This document shows, one piece after another, positions 40,830-50,849 of a stretch of DNA of 64,000 nucleotides. The stretch covers positions 32,146 through 96,145 of the forward strand of contig NZ_JASCIQ010000034.1 of the NCBI RefSeq assembly GCF_029968035.1. Direction: 5' to 3'. This DNA comes from Streptomyces cavernicola (GTDB lineage Bacteria; Actinomycetota; Actinomycetes; Streptomycetales; Streptomycetaceae). Positions within the stretch are counted from its first letter, which is position 1. Each line of letters begins with the position of its first letter. The translations under genes and the position numbers were made by a program. The notes beneath the pieces were generated by a model. That model had not been told where the DNA came from, ran no database searches, and saw only the letters and a program-made list of their open reading frames with translations.

Positions 40830-41812
40830 CAGAGCGCAGCCTTGGGCGACGGCTCCTCCGTCACCCTCGCCACCTGCGCCGCGGCCAGCCGAACCGCCTC
40901 CGCCCGCGTCCGCCGAGCATTCCGCAGCGCGTCCCACGTGAGCAGCGAGAGCGCCAGCCACACCAGGCCGAAGCCCGCCCACCGCTCGGGCGGCATGGCC
41001 TCGTGGAAGTACGCGATGCCGAGCACGAACTGGAACACCGGCGCCAGGTACTGCAGCAGCCCGAGCGTGGAGAGGGGCACACGGATCGCCGCGGCCCCGA
41101 AGAGGATCAGCGGGACGGCGGTCACCAGACCGGTCGCGGCGAGCAGCGAGGCATGGCCGACCCCGTGCGGCCCGAAGTCGGACTCGCCCCGCGTGACGAG
41201 CCAGATCAGATAGCCGAGCGCGGGCAGGAACTGGATGGCGGTCTCCGCGGCGAGCGATTCCAGACCGCCGAGGTTGACCTTCTTCTTGACCAGGCCGTAC
41301 GTCGCGAAGGAGAAGGCGAGCGTCAGCGAGATCCACGGCGGCTGCCCGTACCCGACGGCCAGGACGAGCACCGCCGCCGCGCCCACGCCGACCGCCGTCC
41401 ACTGCAGCGGACGCAGCCGTTCCTTCAGGAGCAGCACGCCCATCGCGATGGTGACGAGCGGGTTGATGAAGTAGCCGAGCGAGGCCTCGACGACGTGCCC
41501 GTTGTTCACCGACCAGATGTACAGGCCCCAGTTGACGGTGATCACGGCCGCCGCGACCGTCACGAGGCCCAGCTTGCGGGGCTGCCGCAGCAGCTCGCCC
41601 GCCCACGCCCAGCGCCGCACGACGAGCAGGGCGAGCGCGACGAGCGCCAGGGACCACACCATCCGGTGGGCCAGGATCTCCGCGGCGCCGGCCGGTTTGA
41701 GGAGCGGCCAGAAGAGGGGGACGAGGCCCCAGAGCCCGTAGGCGGCAAAGCCGCATATCAGTCCAGCGCGACCCTCACCCGACGGCTTCAAGGCCCCTCC
41801 ACTCTGCTCCAC
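40829..41812 (-). CDS. rarD: RarD-type EamA/DMT permease
   Basis: This ten-helix drug/metabolite transporter has 327 residues. GLWGLVPLFWPLLKPAGAAEILAHRMVWS at the N-terminus and VNNGHVVEASLGYFINPL are RarD signatures; E. coli RarD confers chloramphenicol resistance when overexpressed, but the natural substrate is unknown. I choose GTG 41812 because GGAGG lies eight bases upstream; an earlier frame up to 41896 is open but lacks a site. The C-terminus is a basic, Ala-rich tail. Confidence 0.9.
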   Translation of the reverse strand: MEQSGGALKPSGEGRAGLICGFAAYGLWGLVPLFWPLLKPAGAAEILAHRMVWSLALVALALLVVRRWAWAGELLRQPRKLGLVTVAAAVITVNWGLYIWSVNNGHVVEASLGYFINPLVTIAMGVLLLKERLRPLQWTAVGVGAAAVLVLAVGYGQPPWISLTLAFSFATYGLVKKKVNLGGLESLAAETAIQFLPALGYLIWLVTRGESDFGPHGVGHASLLAATGLVTAVPLILFGAAAIRVPLSTLGLLQYLAPVFQFVLGIAYFHEAMPPERWAGFGLVWLALSLLTWDALRNARRTRAEAVRLAAAQVARVTEEPSPKAAL

Positions 41813-41969
41813 GTGGATGTCCTCCACGTACGCGACGCCACTCTCCTGTGTCGCGACAACTCCACGAAGGTAGCGCCGGAAAGGCCCGCCTGTCATGTCC
41901 GTATCGGCAGACGGTCATGACAGGCGGGCCGGTGCGGCGGTGCAGGGCCTCCAGCCGGCCCGCGGCGCC

Positions 41970-42830
41970 TCAAACGGTCCGCAGCGCGGCGGCGATGGCC
42001 TCGGCGACGGGCGTCGTGGGGCGGCCGATCAGCCGGGACAGGTCGCCGCTGCGCCCGGCGAGCCGGCCGCGCTCCACGGCGGCGTCCACATCGACCAGGA
42101 TCTCCGCCATCGGCTCGGGCACCCCCGCGCCGGTGAGGACCGCGAGGTGCTGCTCGGCGGGCACGTTCCGGTACGCGATCTCCTTGCCGGTCTGCCGCGC
42201 CACCTCGGCCGCCCACTCCGCGAAGCTCCACGCCTCGTCGCCGCTCAGCTCGTACGTCCGGTTCTCGTGGCCCTCGCCGGTCAGCACGGCGACGGCCGCC
42301 GCGGCGTAGTCGGCGCGCGCGGCCGAGGCGATCCGGCCCTCGCCCGCGTTGGCCAGGACCGCGCCGTGCTCGACGACCGGGGCCAGCTGCGCGGTGTGGT
42401 TCTCGTGGTACCAGCCGTTGCGCAGGAACGTGTACGGCAGACCGGAGTCGAGGATCGCCCGCTCGGTCTCCTTGTGCTCGTCGGCGAGGCGGAAGTCGGC
42501 GGCGGGCCCGCCGAGGACACCGGTGTACGCGAGCAGCGCGACGCCCGCCGCCTTCGCCGCGTCGATCACGGCCCGGTGCTGCGCCACCCGCTGCCCGATC
42601 TCGCTGCCGGAGATCAGCAGCACCCGGTCGCCCGCGCCGAACGCACCGGCGAGGGTCTCGGGCGCCGAGTAGTCCGCGATCCGCAGCTCGATTCCGCGCG
42701 CCGCGAGGTCGGCGGCCTTGTCCTTGTCGCGTACGACGGCGGCGATCCGCTCGGCCGGGACCTGGGCGTCGAGCAGCTGCTCCACGACGAGGCGGCCGAG
42801 CTGTCCGGTGGCTCCGGTGACGACGATCAT
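41970..42830 (-). CDS. qorB: NmrA/QorB-type NAD(P)H:quinone oxidoreductase
   Basis: The 286-residue protein has the same length as E. coli QorB (YtfG) and strong similarity along its length from memory. Shared blocks are the NADPH site VTGATGQLGRLV at the N-terminus, VLLISGSEIGQRVAQH, LADEHKETERAILDSGLPYT, LRNGWYHEN, and ARADYAAAAVAVL. QorB reduces quinones with NADPH. Start ATG 42830 has AAGGAG six bases upstream. It diverges from an HxlR regulator, as ytfG does from ytfH in E. coli, so quinone or electrophile stress is the likely inducer. Confidence 0.88.
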   Translation of the reverse strand: MIVVTGATGQLGRLVVEQLLDAQVPAERIAAVVRDKDKAADLAARGIELRIADYSAPETLAGAFGAGDRVLLISGSEIGQRVAQHRAVIDAAKAAGVALLAYTGVLGGPAADFRLADEHKETERAILDSGLPYTFLRNGWYHENHTAQLAPVVEHGAVLANAGEGRIASAARADYAAAAVAVLTGEGHENRTYELSGDEAWSFAEWAAEVARQTGKEIAYRNVPAEQHLAVLTGAGVPEPMAEILVDVDAAVERGRLAGRSGDLSRLIGRPTTPVAEAIAAALRTV

Positions 42831-42905
42831 GAGGGGCTCCTTGGTGGGGGCGATGCCTTGTTCAGGGGGATGACCCCACCGTAAGCTGGGCACTAACCAA
42901 GGGGA

Positions 42906-42930
42906 AGTACCCACTTTGAAGTAAGGTACT
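42906..42930. promoter_or_regulatory. HxlR-type operator between qorB and hxlR genes
   Basis: AGTACC (42906) and GGTACT (to 42930) form outer arms, and ACTT-TG-AAGT (42913-42922) forms an inner dyad with nearly the same centre. It lies just before the regulator's ATG. HxlR regulators such as HypR/QorR bind this kind of AGTA/TACT repeat. Confidence 0.6.
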
Positions 42931-42933
42931 GGC

Positions 42934-43317
42934 ATGGAAGTTAGCTGGCAGCCGGGCATGAAGATGGACGTCAACGCCCCGATGTGCCCCTCGCGCGGAG
43001 TCCTCGAACACGTCACGAGCCGCTGGGGCGTGCTGATCCTGATCGCGCTGAAGGAGCGCTCGTACCGCTTCAGCGAACTGCGCCGGCACGTCGGCGGGGT
43101 GAGCGAGAAGATGCTGGCCCAGACCCTGCAGACGCTGGAGCGTGACGGTTTCGTGCTGCGCGACGCCCAGCCGGTGATCCCGCCGCGCGTCGACTACTCC
43201 CTGACGGAGCTCGGCGAGGAGGCGGCCGCGCAGGTCGCGGCGCTCGGCCGGTGGACCGAGCGGCGCACGGAGCAGGTCCTCAAGAACCGCGAGAAATACG
43301 ACGAGGCCCGGACCTGA
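42934..43317 (+). CDS. HxlR-family transcriptional regulator
   Basis: The 127-residue winged-helix protein has the family Cys near the N-terminus (MCPSRGVLEHVTSRWGVLILIAL; Cys18), often the redox sensor in quinone/aldehyde-responsive members. FSELRRHVGGVSEKMLAQTLQTLERDGF is the recognition region. It likely represses qorB and itself through the dyad at 42906-42930. ATG 42934 is close after that operator. Its last codons form part of a terminator stem. Confidence 0.92.
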   Translation: MEVSWQPGMKMDVNAPMCPSRGVLEHVTSRWGVLILIALKERSYRFSELRRHVGGVSEKMLAQTLQTLERDGFVLRDAQPVIPPRVDYSLTELGEEAAAQVAALGRWTERRTEQVLKNREKYDEART

Positions 43318-43342
43318 GGGGTTCAGTCCTCAGTCCGGGCCT
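43304..43342. terminator. Bidirectional hairpin between hxlR gene and korB
   Basis: AGGCCCGGACCTGAGG (43304-43319) pairs with 43328-43342 with one bulged C and an eight-base loop. It includes the last codons of the HxlR gene. Confidence 0.75.
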
Positions 43343-43351
43343 CGCGGTCAC

Positions 43352-43385
43352 GCGATCAGCGGTCGGGCGATCAGCGGTCAGGCGA

Positions 43386-43396
<11 letters not shown>
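43352..43396. repeat. 15-bp tandem repeat across korB 3' end
   Basis: GCGATCAGCGGTC(G/A)G occurs at 43352 and 43367, with a partial third unit at 43382 that supplies the korB stop and last codons. It may have arisen by slippage from the coding end. Confidence 0.6.
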
Positions 43397-44487
<1,091 letters not shown>

Positions 44488-44495
<8 letters not shown>

Positions 44496-46419
44496 CGAGC
44501 GCCTCCTTGAGAACCGCGGCGAGCTGCTCGGCCTTGAACGGCATGCCGTTGACCTGCGTGTAACTCCGGGCGTCCACCAGGTACTTGGCCCGGATCAACG
44601 TGGCGAGCTGGCCCAGGTTCATCTCCGGAACCACCACATTGGGGTAACGCTTCAACACCTCGCCCAGATTCCCCGGCAGCGGGTTGAGGTGCCGCAGATG
44701 CGCCTGCGCGACCTGCTGCCCCGCGTTCCGCAACCGGCGTACGGCGGCGGTGATCGGGCCGTACGTGGAGCCCCAGCCGAGGACGAGGAGCTCGGCCTCG
44801 CCGCTCGCGTCGTCGACCTCCAGGTCGGGGATCTCGATGCCGTCGACCTTGGCCTGGCGGGTGCGGACCATCAGGTCGTGGTTGGCCGGGTCGTAGGAGA
44901 TGTTGCCCGTGCCGTCCTGCTTCTCGATGCCGCCGATCCGGTGCTCCAGGCCCGGCGTGCCGGGTACCGCCCACGGACGGGCGAGGGTCTGCGGATCCCG
45001 CTTGTACGGCCAGAACACCTCCGTCCCGTCGTCCAGGGCGTGGTTCGGTCCGTGCGCGAACTGCGTACGCAGGTCCGGGAGTTCGTCCACCTCCGGGATC
45101 CGCCACGGCTCCGAGCCGTTGGCCAGATACCCGTCCGAAAGGAGGAACACCGGCGTCCGGTACGTGAGCGCGATCCGCGCCGCTTCGAGGGCCGCGTCGA
45201 AACAGTCCGCGGGCGTCCTCGGCGCGACGATCGGCACCGGCGCCTCACCGTTGCGGCCGTACATGGCCTGCAGCAGGTCCGCCTGCTCCGTCTTCGTCGG
45301 CAGTCCGGTGGACGGGCCGCCGCGCTGGATGTCCACCACCAGCAGCGGCAACTCCAACGACACCGCCAAGCCGATCGTCTCGGACTTGAGCGCCACGCCC
45401 GGACCGGACGTCGTCGTCACCGCCAGAGACCCGCCGAACGCCGCACCGAGGGCCGCGCCGATTCCCGCGATCTCGTCCTCGGCCTGGAAAGTCCGCACAC
45501 CGAAGTTCTTGTGCTTCGACAGCTCATGCAGAATGTCCGAGGCCGGCGTGATCGGGTACGAGCCCAGGTACAGCGGCAGATCCGCCTGCCGGGAAGCCGC
45601 CACCAGGCCGTACGACAACGCGAGATTTCCCGAGATGTTCCGGTACGTGCCCGTCGGGAATGCCGTCGACGCCGGCGCGACCTCGTAGGAGACCGCGAAA
45701 TCCTCGGTCGTCTCGCCGAAATTCCAGCCCGCGCGGAACGCCGCGATGTTCGCCGCCGCGATGTCCGGCTTCTTCGCGAACTTCGACCGCAGGAATTCCT
45801 CGGTGCCCTCGGTGGGCCGGTGGTACATCCAGCTGAGCAGCCCGAGCGCGAACATGTTCTTGCTGCGGCCCGCGTCCTTGCGGGACAGCTCGAACTCCTT
45901 GAGCGCCTCCACCGTCAGCGTCGTCAACGGCACCGGATGCACATGAAAGCCGTCGAGGGACCCGTCCTCCAGTGGGGACGCCTCGTATCCGACTTTCTGC
46001 ATCGCCCGCTTCGTGAACTCGTCCGTGTTCACGATGATCTCCGCGCCGCGCGGCACATCCGCGATGTTCGCCTTCAGCGCGGCCGGGTTCATCGCCACCA
46101 GAACATTCGGGGCGTCACCCGGCGTGAGAATGTCATGATCTGCGAAATGCAGCTGGAAACTCGAAACACCCGGAAGCGTTCCGGCGGGAGCGCGGATCTC
46201 CGCCGGGAAATTCGGCAGCGTGGACAAGTCGTTACCGAAAGACGCCGTCTCCGACGTGAACCGGTCACCCGTCAGCTGCATACCGTCACCCGAGTCACCC
46301 GCGAAACGGATGATCACCCGATCCAGACGGCGCACTTCCTTGTCGCCGGACGGCTTCCGCTGTCCACCCACGACGGCCGAGTCGGCCTGCTCGGCATGGC
46401 TACTGACCTGGCTGGTCAC
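44488..46419 (-). CDS. korA: 2-oxoglutarate:ferredoxin oxidoreductase, alpha/gamma fusion (KorA)
   Basis: The 643-residue protein fuses the gamma domain (VIIRFAGDSGDGMQLTGDRF, FPAEIRAPAGTLPGVSSFQ) to the alpha domain (LYLGSYPITPASDILHEL, AEDEIAGIGAALGAAFGG, TTTSGPGVALKSE). This is the actinobacterial KorAB form, which is relatively oxygen-tolerant in mycobacteria. The start is GTG 46419, with GGGAGG nine bases upstream; an upstream GTG-free extension to 46449 lacks a site. It is co-transcribed with korB. The promoter should lie in 46420-46580. Confidence 0.94.
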
Positions 46420-46580
46420 TGAACTGGACCTCCCTCGAGGCTGCGGCACGGGAGGCGCCGGCCGACCGGTCCTCCCAGGGCCACCCTACGTCTGTGAGGG
46501 TGCCCTTCCCGGGGTCGCTCGCATCATGGACGTGCCTTTGAGACATCCCGACGCGGTGCACTCGTACACCCGACATTCAC

Positions 46581-46599
46581 ACCTGACAGAGTGTCAGGT
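46581..46599. terminator. Dyad ACCTGACA-GAG-TGTCAGGT
   Basis: A perfect 8-bp inverted repeat with a 3-base spacer lies directly after the response-regulator stop codon (minus strand). It is probably a terminator hairpin, though an operator for korA is possible. Confidence 0.5.
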
Positions 46600-46601
46600 A
46601 A

Positions 46602-47261
46602 CTAGGAATTGAGATAGGTGAGCACCGCCAGTACACGGCGGTGATCCCCGTCACTCTGGGCCAGGCCCAGTTTCATGAAGATGTTGCCGACGTGCTTCTC
46701 GACCGCCCCGTCGCTCACCACGAGCTGCCGTGCGACCGCCGCGTTCGTGCGCCCCTCGGCCATCAGGCCGAGCACCTCGCGCTCGCGTGGCGTCAGGCCC
46801 GCGAGGACGTCCTGTTTACGGCTGCGCCCGAGTAGCTGGGCCACCACCTCCGGGTCGAGCGCCGTCCCGCCCCCGGCGACCCGCACCACCGCGTCGACGA
46901 ACTCCCGCACCTCGGCCACCCGGTCCTTGAGCAGGTACCCCACGCCGTGCGTCGAACCGGCGAGCAGCTCCGTCGCGTACCGCTCCTCCACGTACTGCGA
47001 AAGGACGAGCACGCCGAGCCCCGGGTGGCTGCGCCGCAGCGCGACCGCCGCGCGCACCCCTTCGTCGGTGTGCGTCGGCGGCATCCGCACGTCCGCGACC
47101 ACCACGTCCGGCAGCTCGCCCCGGCCCGCCAGGTCCTCGACGGTCTTGATCAGCGCGTCCGCGTCGCCGACTCCCGCCACGACCTCGTGCCCCCGGTCGG
47201 TGAGCAGGCGGGTCAGGCCCTCTCTGAGCAGCACCGAGTCCTCGGCGATGACCACCCGCAC
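46602..47261 (-). CDS. NarL/LuxR-family response regulator
   Basis: The 219-residue protein has a receiver domain (VVIAEDSVLLREGL; Glu7/Asp8 acid pocket, Asp57 phosphoacceptor in VVADVRMPP, Lys in GYLLKDRV) and a C-terminal LuxR helix-turn-helix (LTPREREVLGLMAEGRTNAAVARQL...). GTG 47261 is chosen, five bases after GGAGGACAGG; two other GTG codons lie at 47273 and 47282. It is followed upstream by two HisKA_3 kinases on the same strand, so it is the likely partner of one or both. Confidence 0.93.
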   Translation of the reverse strand: MRVVIAEDSVLLREGLTRLLTDRGHEVVAGVGDADALIKTVEDLAGRGELPDVVVADVRMPPTHTDEGVRAAVALRRSHPGLGVLVLSQYVEERYATELLAGSTHGVGYLLKDRVAEVREFVDAVVRVAGGGTALDPEVVAQLLGRSRKQDVLAGLTPREREVLGLMAEGRTNAAVARQLVVSDGAVEKHVGNIFMKLGLAQSDGDHRRVLAVLTYLNS

Positions 47262-47339
47262 CCTGTCCTCCACGATTCGCACGCCCCCGCATCCGATCCG
47301 GTCCGACTGCGGAACCAGCATCCCAGCATTCGGGCGGCG

Positions 47340-47470
47340 CCGGGCCCGAGAGCCGGGAATCAGGGGGGAGCGAGGGGGGGGGCAGGGGAGGGAGTGCGGG
47401 GGCTCTCCGGGGGCTTTTCGGGGGCTTTTCGGGGGCGCTCCGGGGGATCTCCGGGGGCTCTTCGGGGGCG
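47340..47470. repeat. G-run-rich low-complexity spacer
   Basis: Between the response regulator and kinase 1 the plus strand has repeated CGGGGGCT(C/T)T(C/T) units of about 10 bp and long G-runs (nine Gs near 47376). The plus strand is template for these minus-strand genes, so G-quadruplexes could form behind RNA polymerase. Confidence 0.6.
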
Positions 47471-47479
47471 CGTGAACTC

Positions 47480-48835
47480 TCAGCCCCGCCACGGCAGTTC
47501 GGCCGTGACCGTCGTCGGGCCGCCCGCCGGGGAGTCCACGTCCAGGACCCCGTCGACCGCGCCGAGCCGCCGCGCGAGCCCCGCGAGACCCGTGCCCGCA
47601 GCGGGGTCGGCACCGCCCCGGCCGTCGTCCCCGACCTGCACGAGCAGCCGGCCCTCGACCTGCCGCACGTCCACCGTGGCGGTGCGGGCGTGGCTGTGTT
47701 CGCTGACGTTCCGGAGGAGTTCGGAGACGGTGAAGTAGGCGATGCCTTCGACGGCGGGTGCGGGTCGCCGGGGGAGGTCGACATTGACGGTGACGGGGGT
47801 GGTGCAGCGGGCGGCGAGGGCGGAGAGTGCGGCGTCGAGTCCGCGGTCGGTGAGGACGGCGGGGTGGATGCCGCGGGCCAGGTCGCGCAGCTCCTGCAGG
47901 GCGAGCTTCACCTCGCCGTGCGCCTCGTCGACCAGCCGGGCCGCCGCCTCGGGGTCCTCGCTGAGCTTCTCCTTCGCGAGCCCCAGGTCGGCGGCCAGGC
48001 CGGAGAGCCGGGCCTGCGCCCCGTCGTGCAGCTCGCGCTCGATCCGGCGCAGGTCGGCGGCTGCCGTGTCCGACACCGCCCCGCGGTCCGACTCCAGCTC
48101 GACCACCCGGGCGTCCAGGCGGGACGCGCCGAGCAGCCCGGCCACCAGGACGCGGTCGACCGTCGTCAGGGCCCGGATCAGCCACGGCACGGCCAGCGTG
48201 ACAAGCAGCCCGACCGCCGCCGTCACGCCGATCTCGAACGGCGAGTCCAGGTAGAAGGCGTGCCGCCCGTCCGCGCTGCCGTAGACCTGCAGCCCGTCCA
48301 CGCCCGCGTACATCGGGAAGACCCACCGCCACAGCGGGTACGTGAGCAGCGCCCAGCCGACCGACCAGAACGTCACCGCCACCGTGCACGCGAACACCGC
48401 CCACGGGAAGTGCAGCACCGCGTACAGCAGGCTCCGCCAGGACGTGCCGCTCTTCAGGACCGCCCCGATCCACGCCGCCGCACCGCTCTTCGCCGCCCGC
48501 GCCGGCCGCGGCTCCGCCACGTCGAGGCCGAGCAGCGCGCGCGCCCGCGCCCGCTCCAGTACGCCGAAACCGCGGCACCCCGCGAGCGCCGCGGCGAGCA
48601 CCGGCACCCCGAGGAAGGTGACGAGCAGGCCCGCGCCGAGGGCCGTCAGCGTCACCGCGTACGCGAACATCACGATGCTCAACGGCAGGCCGACCAGGAG
48701 ATACCCGAGCTCGCGCCAGGTCCGTGCGGCGACCGGCGCCCCCAGCGCGGGCGGCAGCAGAGGGCGCCGCGCGGGACGGGAGTCCTGGTGCCCGGGGCGG
48801 GTGCGCTGTCCGTACTGCATGGCCATGGCGGTCAT
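47480..48835 (-). CDS. Membrane sensor histidine kinase 1 (HisKA_3/NarX type)
   Basis: The 451-residue protein has paired TM helices near 40-80 and more near 140-225, with a loop between the later helices (SADGRHAFYLDSP). DHp motif IERELHDGAQARL carries the phospho-His. The HATPase region shows N-box LLRNVSEHSHA, VGDDGRGGA and GTGLAGLARRLGAV. It starts at ATG 48835 (alternatives at 48826 and 48820) with a weak ribosome site. Residues around VDEAHGEVKLALQELRDLA are coded by DNA identical to kinase 2 (47801-47934). Confidence 0.9.
   Translation of the reverse strand: MTAMAMQYGQRTRPGHQDSRPARRPLLPPALGAPVAARTWRELGYLLVGLPLSIVMFAYAVTLTALGAGLLVTFLGVPVLAAALAGCRGFGVLERARARALLGLDVAEPRPARAAKSGAAAWIGAVLKSGTSWRSLLYAVLHFPWAVFACTVAVTFWSVGWALLTYPLWRWVFPMYAGVDGLQVYGSADGRHAFYLDSPFEIGVTAAVGLLVTLAVPWLIRALTTVDRVLVAGLLGASRLDARVVELESDRGAVSDTAAADLRRIERELHDGAQARLSGLAADLGLAKEKLSEDPEAAARLVDEAHGEVKLALQELRDLARGIHPAVLTDRGLDAALSALAARCTTPVTVNVDLPRRPAPAVEGIAYFTVSELLRNVSEHSHARTATVDVRQVEGRLLVQVGDDGRGGADPAAGTGLAGLARRLGAVDGVLDVDSPAGGPTTVTAELPWRG
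47801..47934. repeat. 134-bp identical segment, copy 1 (kinase 1)
   Basis: This stretch is base-for-base the same as 49378-49511 in kinase 2, while sequence on both sides differs, also at synonymous sites. It covers the linker after the phospho-His helix and the start of the HATPase domain. Confidence 0.95.
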
Positions 48836-49044
48836 CCGTTCTGCTCGACGCCTGCGGGATCGGCGGTCCGTCGTCCATCGGTGGACCGGTACGTCGTCCA
48901 GGCTCCGCTGTCGCCGGGCCCGTCACCATGAGGTGCGTCGCCGTCTTCGACCGGGGGTTTTCCCCACCCCCACACGGCAGTTCGGCCCGTCAGAGGCCCG
49001 TCCGAGGTCTGTCGGCGGTCCCCCAGCGGCCCGTCAGCCGTCCG

Positions 49045-50208
49045 TCAGCCGTCCGTCCGGTCGCGCCACGGCAGTTCGGCCGAGATCGTCGTCGGGCCGC
49101 CCGCCGGGGAGACCAGGACGAACAGGCCGTCCACCGCGGCGAGGCGGTCGGCGAGGCCCGCCATGCCCGTACCGCCGTCGAGCGAGGCGCCGCCGCGGCC
49201 GTCGTCCTCGACGCGCAGCAGCAGCCGCCGCTCCGCGCGCCGCACCTCGACCCTGGCCGAGCGCGCACCGCTGTGTTTGCTGACGTTCTGGAGGAGCTCG
49301 GAGACCGTGAAGTACGCGATGCCCTCGATGGCGGGCGCGGGCCGTTCGCGGAGGTCGACGTCGACGGTGACCGGGACGGTGCAGCGGGCGGCGAGGGCGG
49401 AGAGTGCGGCGTCGAGTCCGCGGTCGGTGAGGACGGCGGGGTGGATGCCGCGGGCCAGGTCGCGCAGCTCCTGCAGGGCGAGCTTCACCTCGCCGTGCGC
49501 CTCGTCGACCATCGCCGCCACGGTCGCGTCGGCCTGGCCCTCGCGCAGCTTCTCCTTGGCGAGGCCGAGCCCCATCGCCAGGTTGACCAGGCGGGCCTGC
49601 GCCCCGTCGTGCAGATCCCGCTCGATCCGGCGCAGGTCGGCCGCGGCCGTGTCCACCACCGCCCCGCGGTCCGACTCCAGCTCCGCGATCCGCCGCTCCA
49701 ACTCGTCGGACGGACACAGGAGTCCACGCGCCATCGCCCGGTCCGCGTTGCTCAGTCCGCGTACGACGAACGGCAGCACCGGCCACAGCACGAGCAGCGA
49801 GACCAGCGTGAGCGTGAACGTCAGCACGCCCCACGGCAGCCGCACGAACCCGTACAGCAGACTCCGCCAGCCGACCGGGTCCTTGAGGCGTGCCCAGGTC
49901 CGGGCCAGGTACCCGTCGTCCTTCCGGAACGGCAGCCGGCTCGGCTCGTCCACGTACGTGCCGAGCAGCCCGCGCGCCCTGGCCCGCTCCAGGCTGCCGA
50001 GCCGACGGGCGCCGGCCAGGCCGAGTGCGAGCAGCGGCAGCCCGATCACGGTGACCGCGAGGGCGCTGCCGACGGCAACGACGACCACCGCGTACCCGAA
50101 GCCGCACAGCGCGAGCGGCAGGTTGAGCAGGAGGTACGCGACCTCCCGCCAGGTCGCGCCCGCGCACGCGAGCCGCGCGGGCGGCAGCGGCCGCTGTCTG
50201 CTGGTCAT
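49045..50208 (-). CDS. Membrane sensor histidine kinase 2 (HisKA_3 type), paralogue of kinase 1
   Basis: The 387-residue protein has TM pairs near 25-65 and 115-155 with very short loops, so it probably senses within the membrane or cytoplasm. DHp motif is IERDLHDGAQARL, N-box LLQNVSKHSGA, and G-box VEDDGRGGASLDGGTGMAGLADRL. It lacks the outer loop of kinase 1. ATG 50208 (MTSRQRPLPPA) is taken as start; the frame extends to 50265. It lies 209 bp from kinase 1, with no regulator of its own, so both may feed the one response regulator. Confidence 0.9.
   Translation of the reverse strand: MTSRQRPLPPARLACAGATWREVAYLLLNLPLALCGFGYAVVVVAVGSALAVTVIGLPLLALGLAGARRLGSLERARARGLLGTYVDEPSRLPFRKDDGYLARTWARLKDPVGWRSLLYGFVRLPWGVLTFTLTLVSLLVLWPVLPFVVRGLSNADRAMARGLLCPSDELERRIAELESDRGAVVDTAAADLRRIERDLHDGAQARLVNLAMGLGLAKEKLREGQADATVAAMVDEAHGEVKLALQELRDLARGIHPAVLTDRGLDAALSALAARCTVPVTVDVDLRERPAPAIEGIAYFTVSELLQNVSKHSGARSARVEVRRAERRLLLRVEDDGRGGASLDGGTGMAGLADRLAAVDGLFVLVSPAGGPTTISAELPWRDRTDG
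49378..49511. repeat. 134-bp identical segment, copy 2 (kinase 2)
   Basis: This is the second copy of the segment at 47801-47934, offset by 1577 bp in direct orientation. Confidence 0.95.
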
Positions 50209-50320
50209 GAGCGCTGTCCGGTGGTCATGGCGGACAGCCTGCCGGGCGCGCGGACCGGGCGCCATGAGGTGCGCCGGACGGACCGGCGGGGGTAAACCCC
50301 ACCCCGTCGGTGAAGGGGCT

Positions 50321-50350
50321 GCTTACCCTTTCTTTAACAGGGCCTAGACT
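50321..50350 (+). promoter_or_regulatory. Probable nuoA2 promoter
   Basis: TAGACT (50345-50350) is a good -10. GCTTAC (50321-50326) is a weak -35, 18 bases before it. Transcription would start near 50357, about 100 bases before nuoA2. No TGTGA-N6-TCACA Rex site is seen here. Confidence 0.45.
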
Positions 50351-50456
50351 CCCGTGCGTACAGATCGTCGAACAGGGCCGCCGAGCCCTTGACCGGCCGG
50401 AACCCGACGCTCGACGAGACCGCCGGAACAACGAGATCAGGGAGCGAGGGGCCGAC

Positions 50457-50849
50457 GTGCCGGAACCGACCGTTCTCGCCGCGGACTACTTCCAGGGCTA
50501 CTCCGTCGTAGGACTGCTCGCAGTCGTCGGCGTGCTCTTCGTCGCCGTCGCCTTCGGCGCGGGCCGACTCCTGCGGCCCGTCGTGCCGACCCCGGAGAAA
50601 CTCCTCACCTACGAGTGCGGCGTCGACCCCGTCGGCGAGGGCTGGGCCCACACCCAGGTCCGCTACTACGTCTACGCGTTCCTGTACGTGATCTTCGCCG
50701 TCGACTCGATCTTCCTCTTCCCCTGGGCCACGATCTTCGCCGATCCGCAGTACGGCGCGACGACGCTGGTGGAGATGTTCATCTTCCTCGGCTTCCTCGC
50801 CGTGGGCCTGCTGTACGCATACAAGAAGGGCGTCCTCGCATGGACGTGA
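50457..50849 (+). CDS. nuoA2: NADH-quinone oxidoreductase-like subunit A, second cluster (NuoA2)
   Basis: The 130-residue, three-helix protein starts at GTG 50457 after GAGCGAGGGG. YECGVDPVGEG matches the Cys loop of NuoA. In helix 2, where NuoA has FDIEIVFLYPW, this protein has FAVDSIFLFPW. The conserved Asp is replaced by Ala and the Glu by Asp, residues implicated in the first proton path. It is the first gene of a ten-gene set lacking nuoDEFG. nuoB2 overlaps it by 10 bp. Confidence 0.93.
   Translation: MPEPTVLAADYFQGYSVVGLLAVVGVLFVAVAFGAGRLLRPVVPTPEKLLTYECGVDPVGEGWAHTQVRYYVYAFLYVIFAVDSIFLFPWATIFADPQYGATTLVEMFIFLGFLAVGLLYAYKKGVLAWT

Noticed and set aside
38622..41920. Long frames on the strand opposite the GT-C-like and RarD genes
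   Set aside because: They mirror real genes and have no conserved motif.
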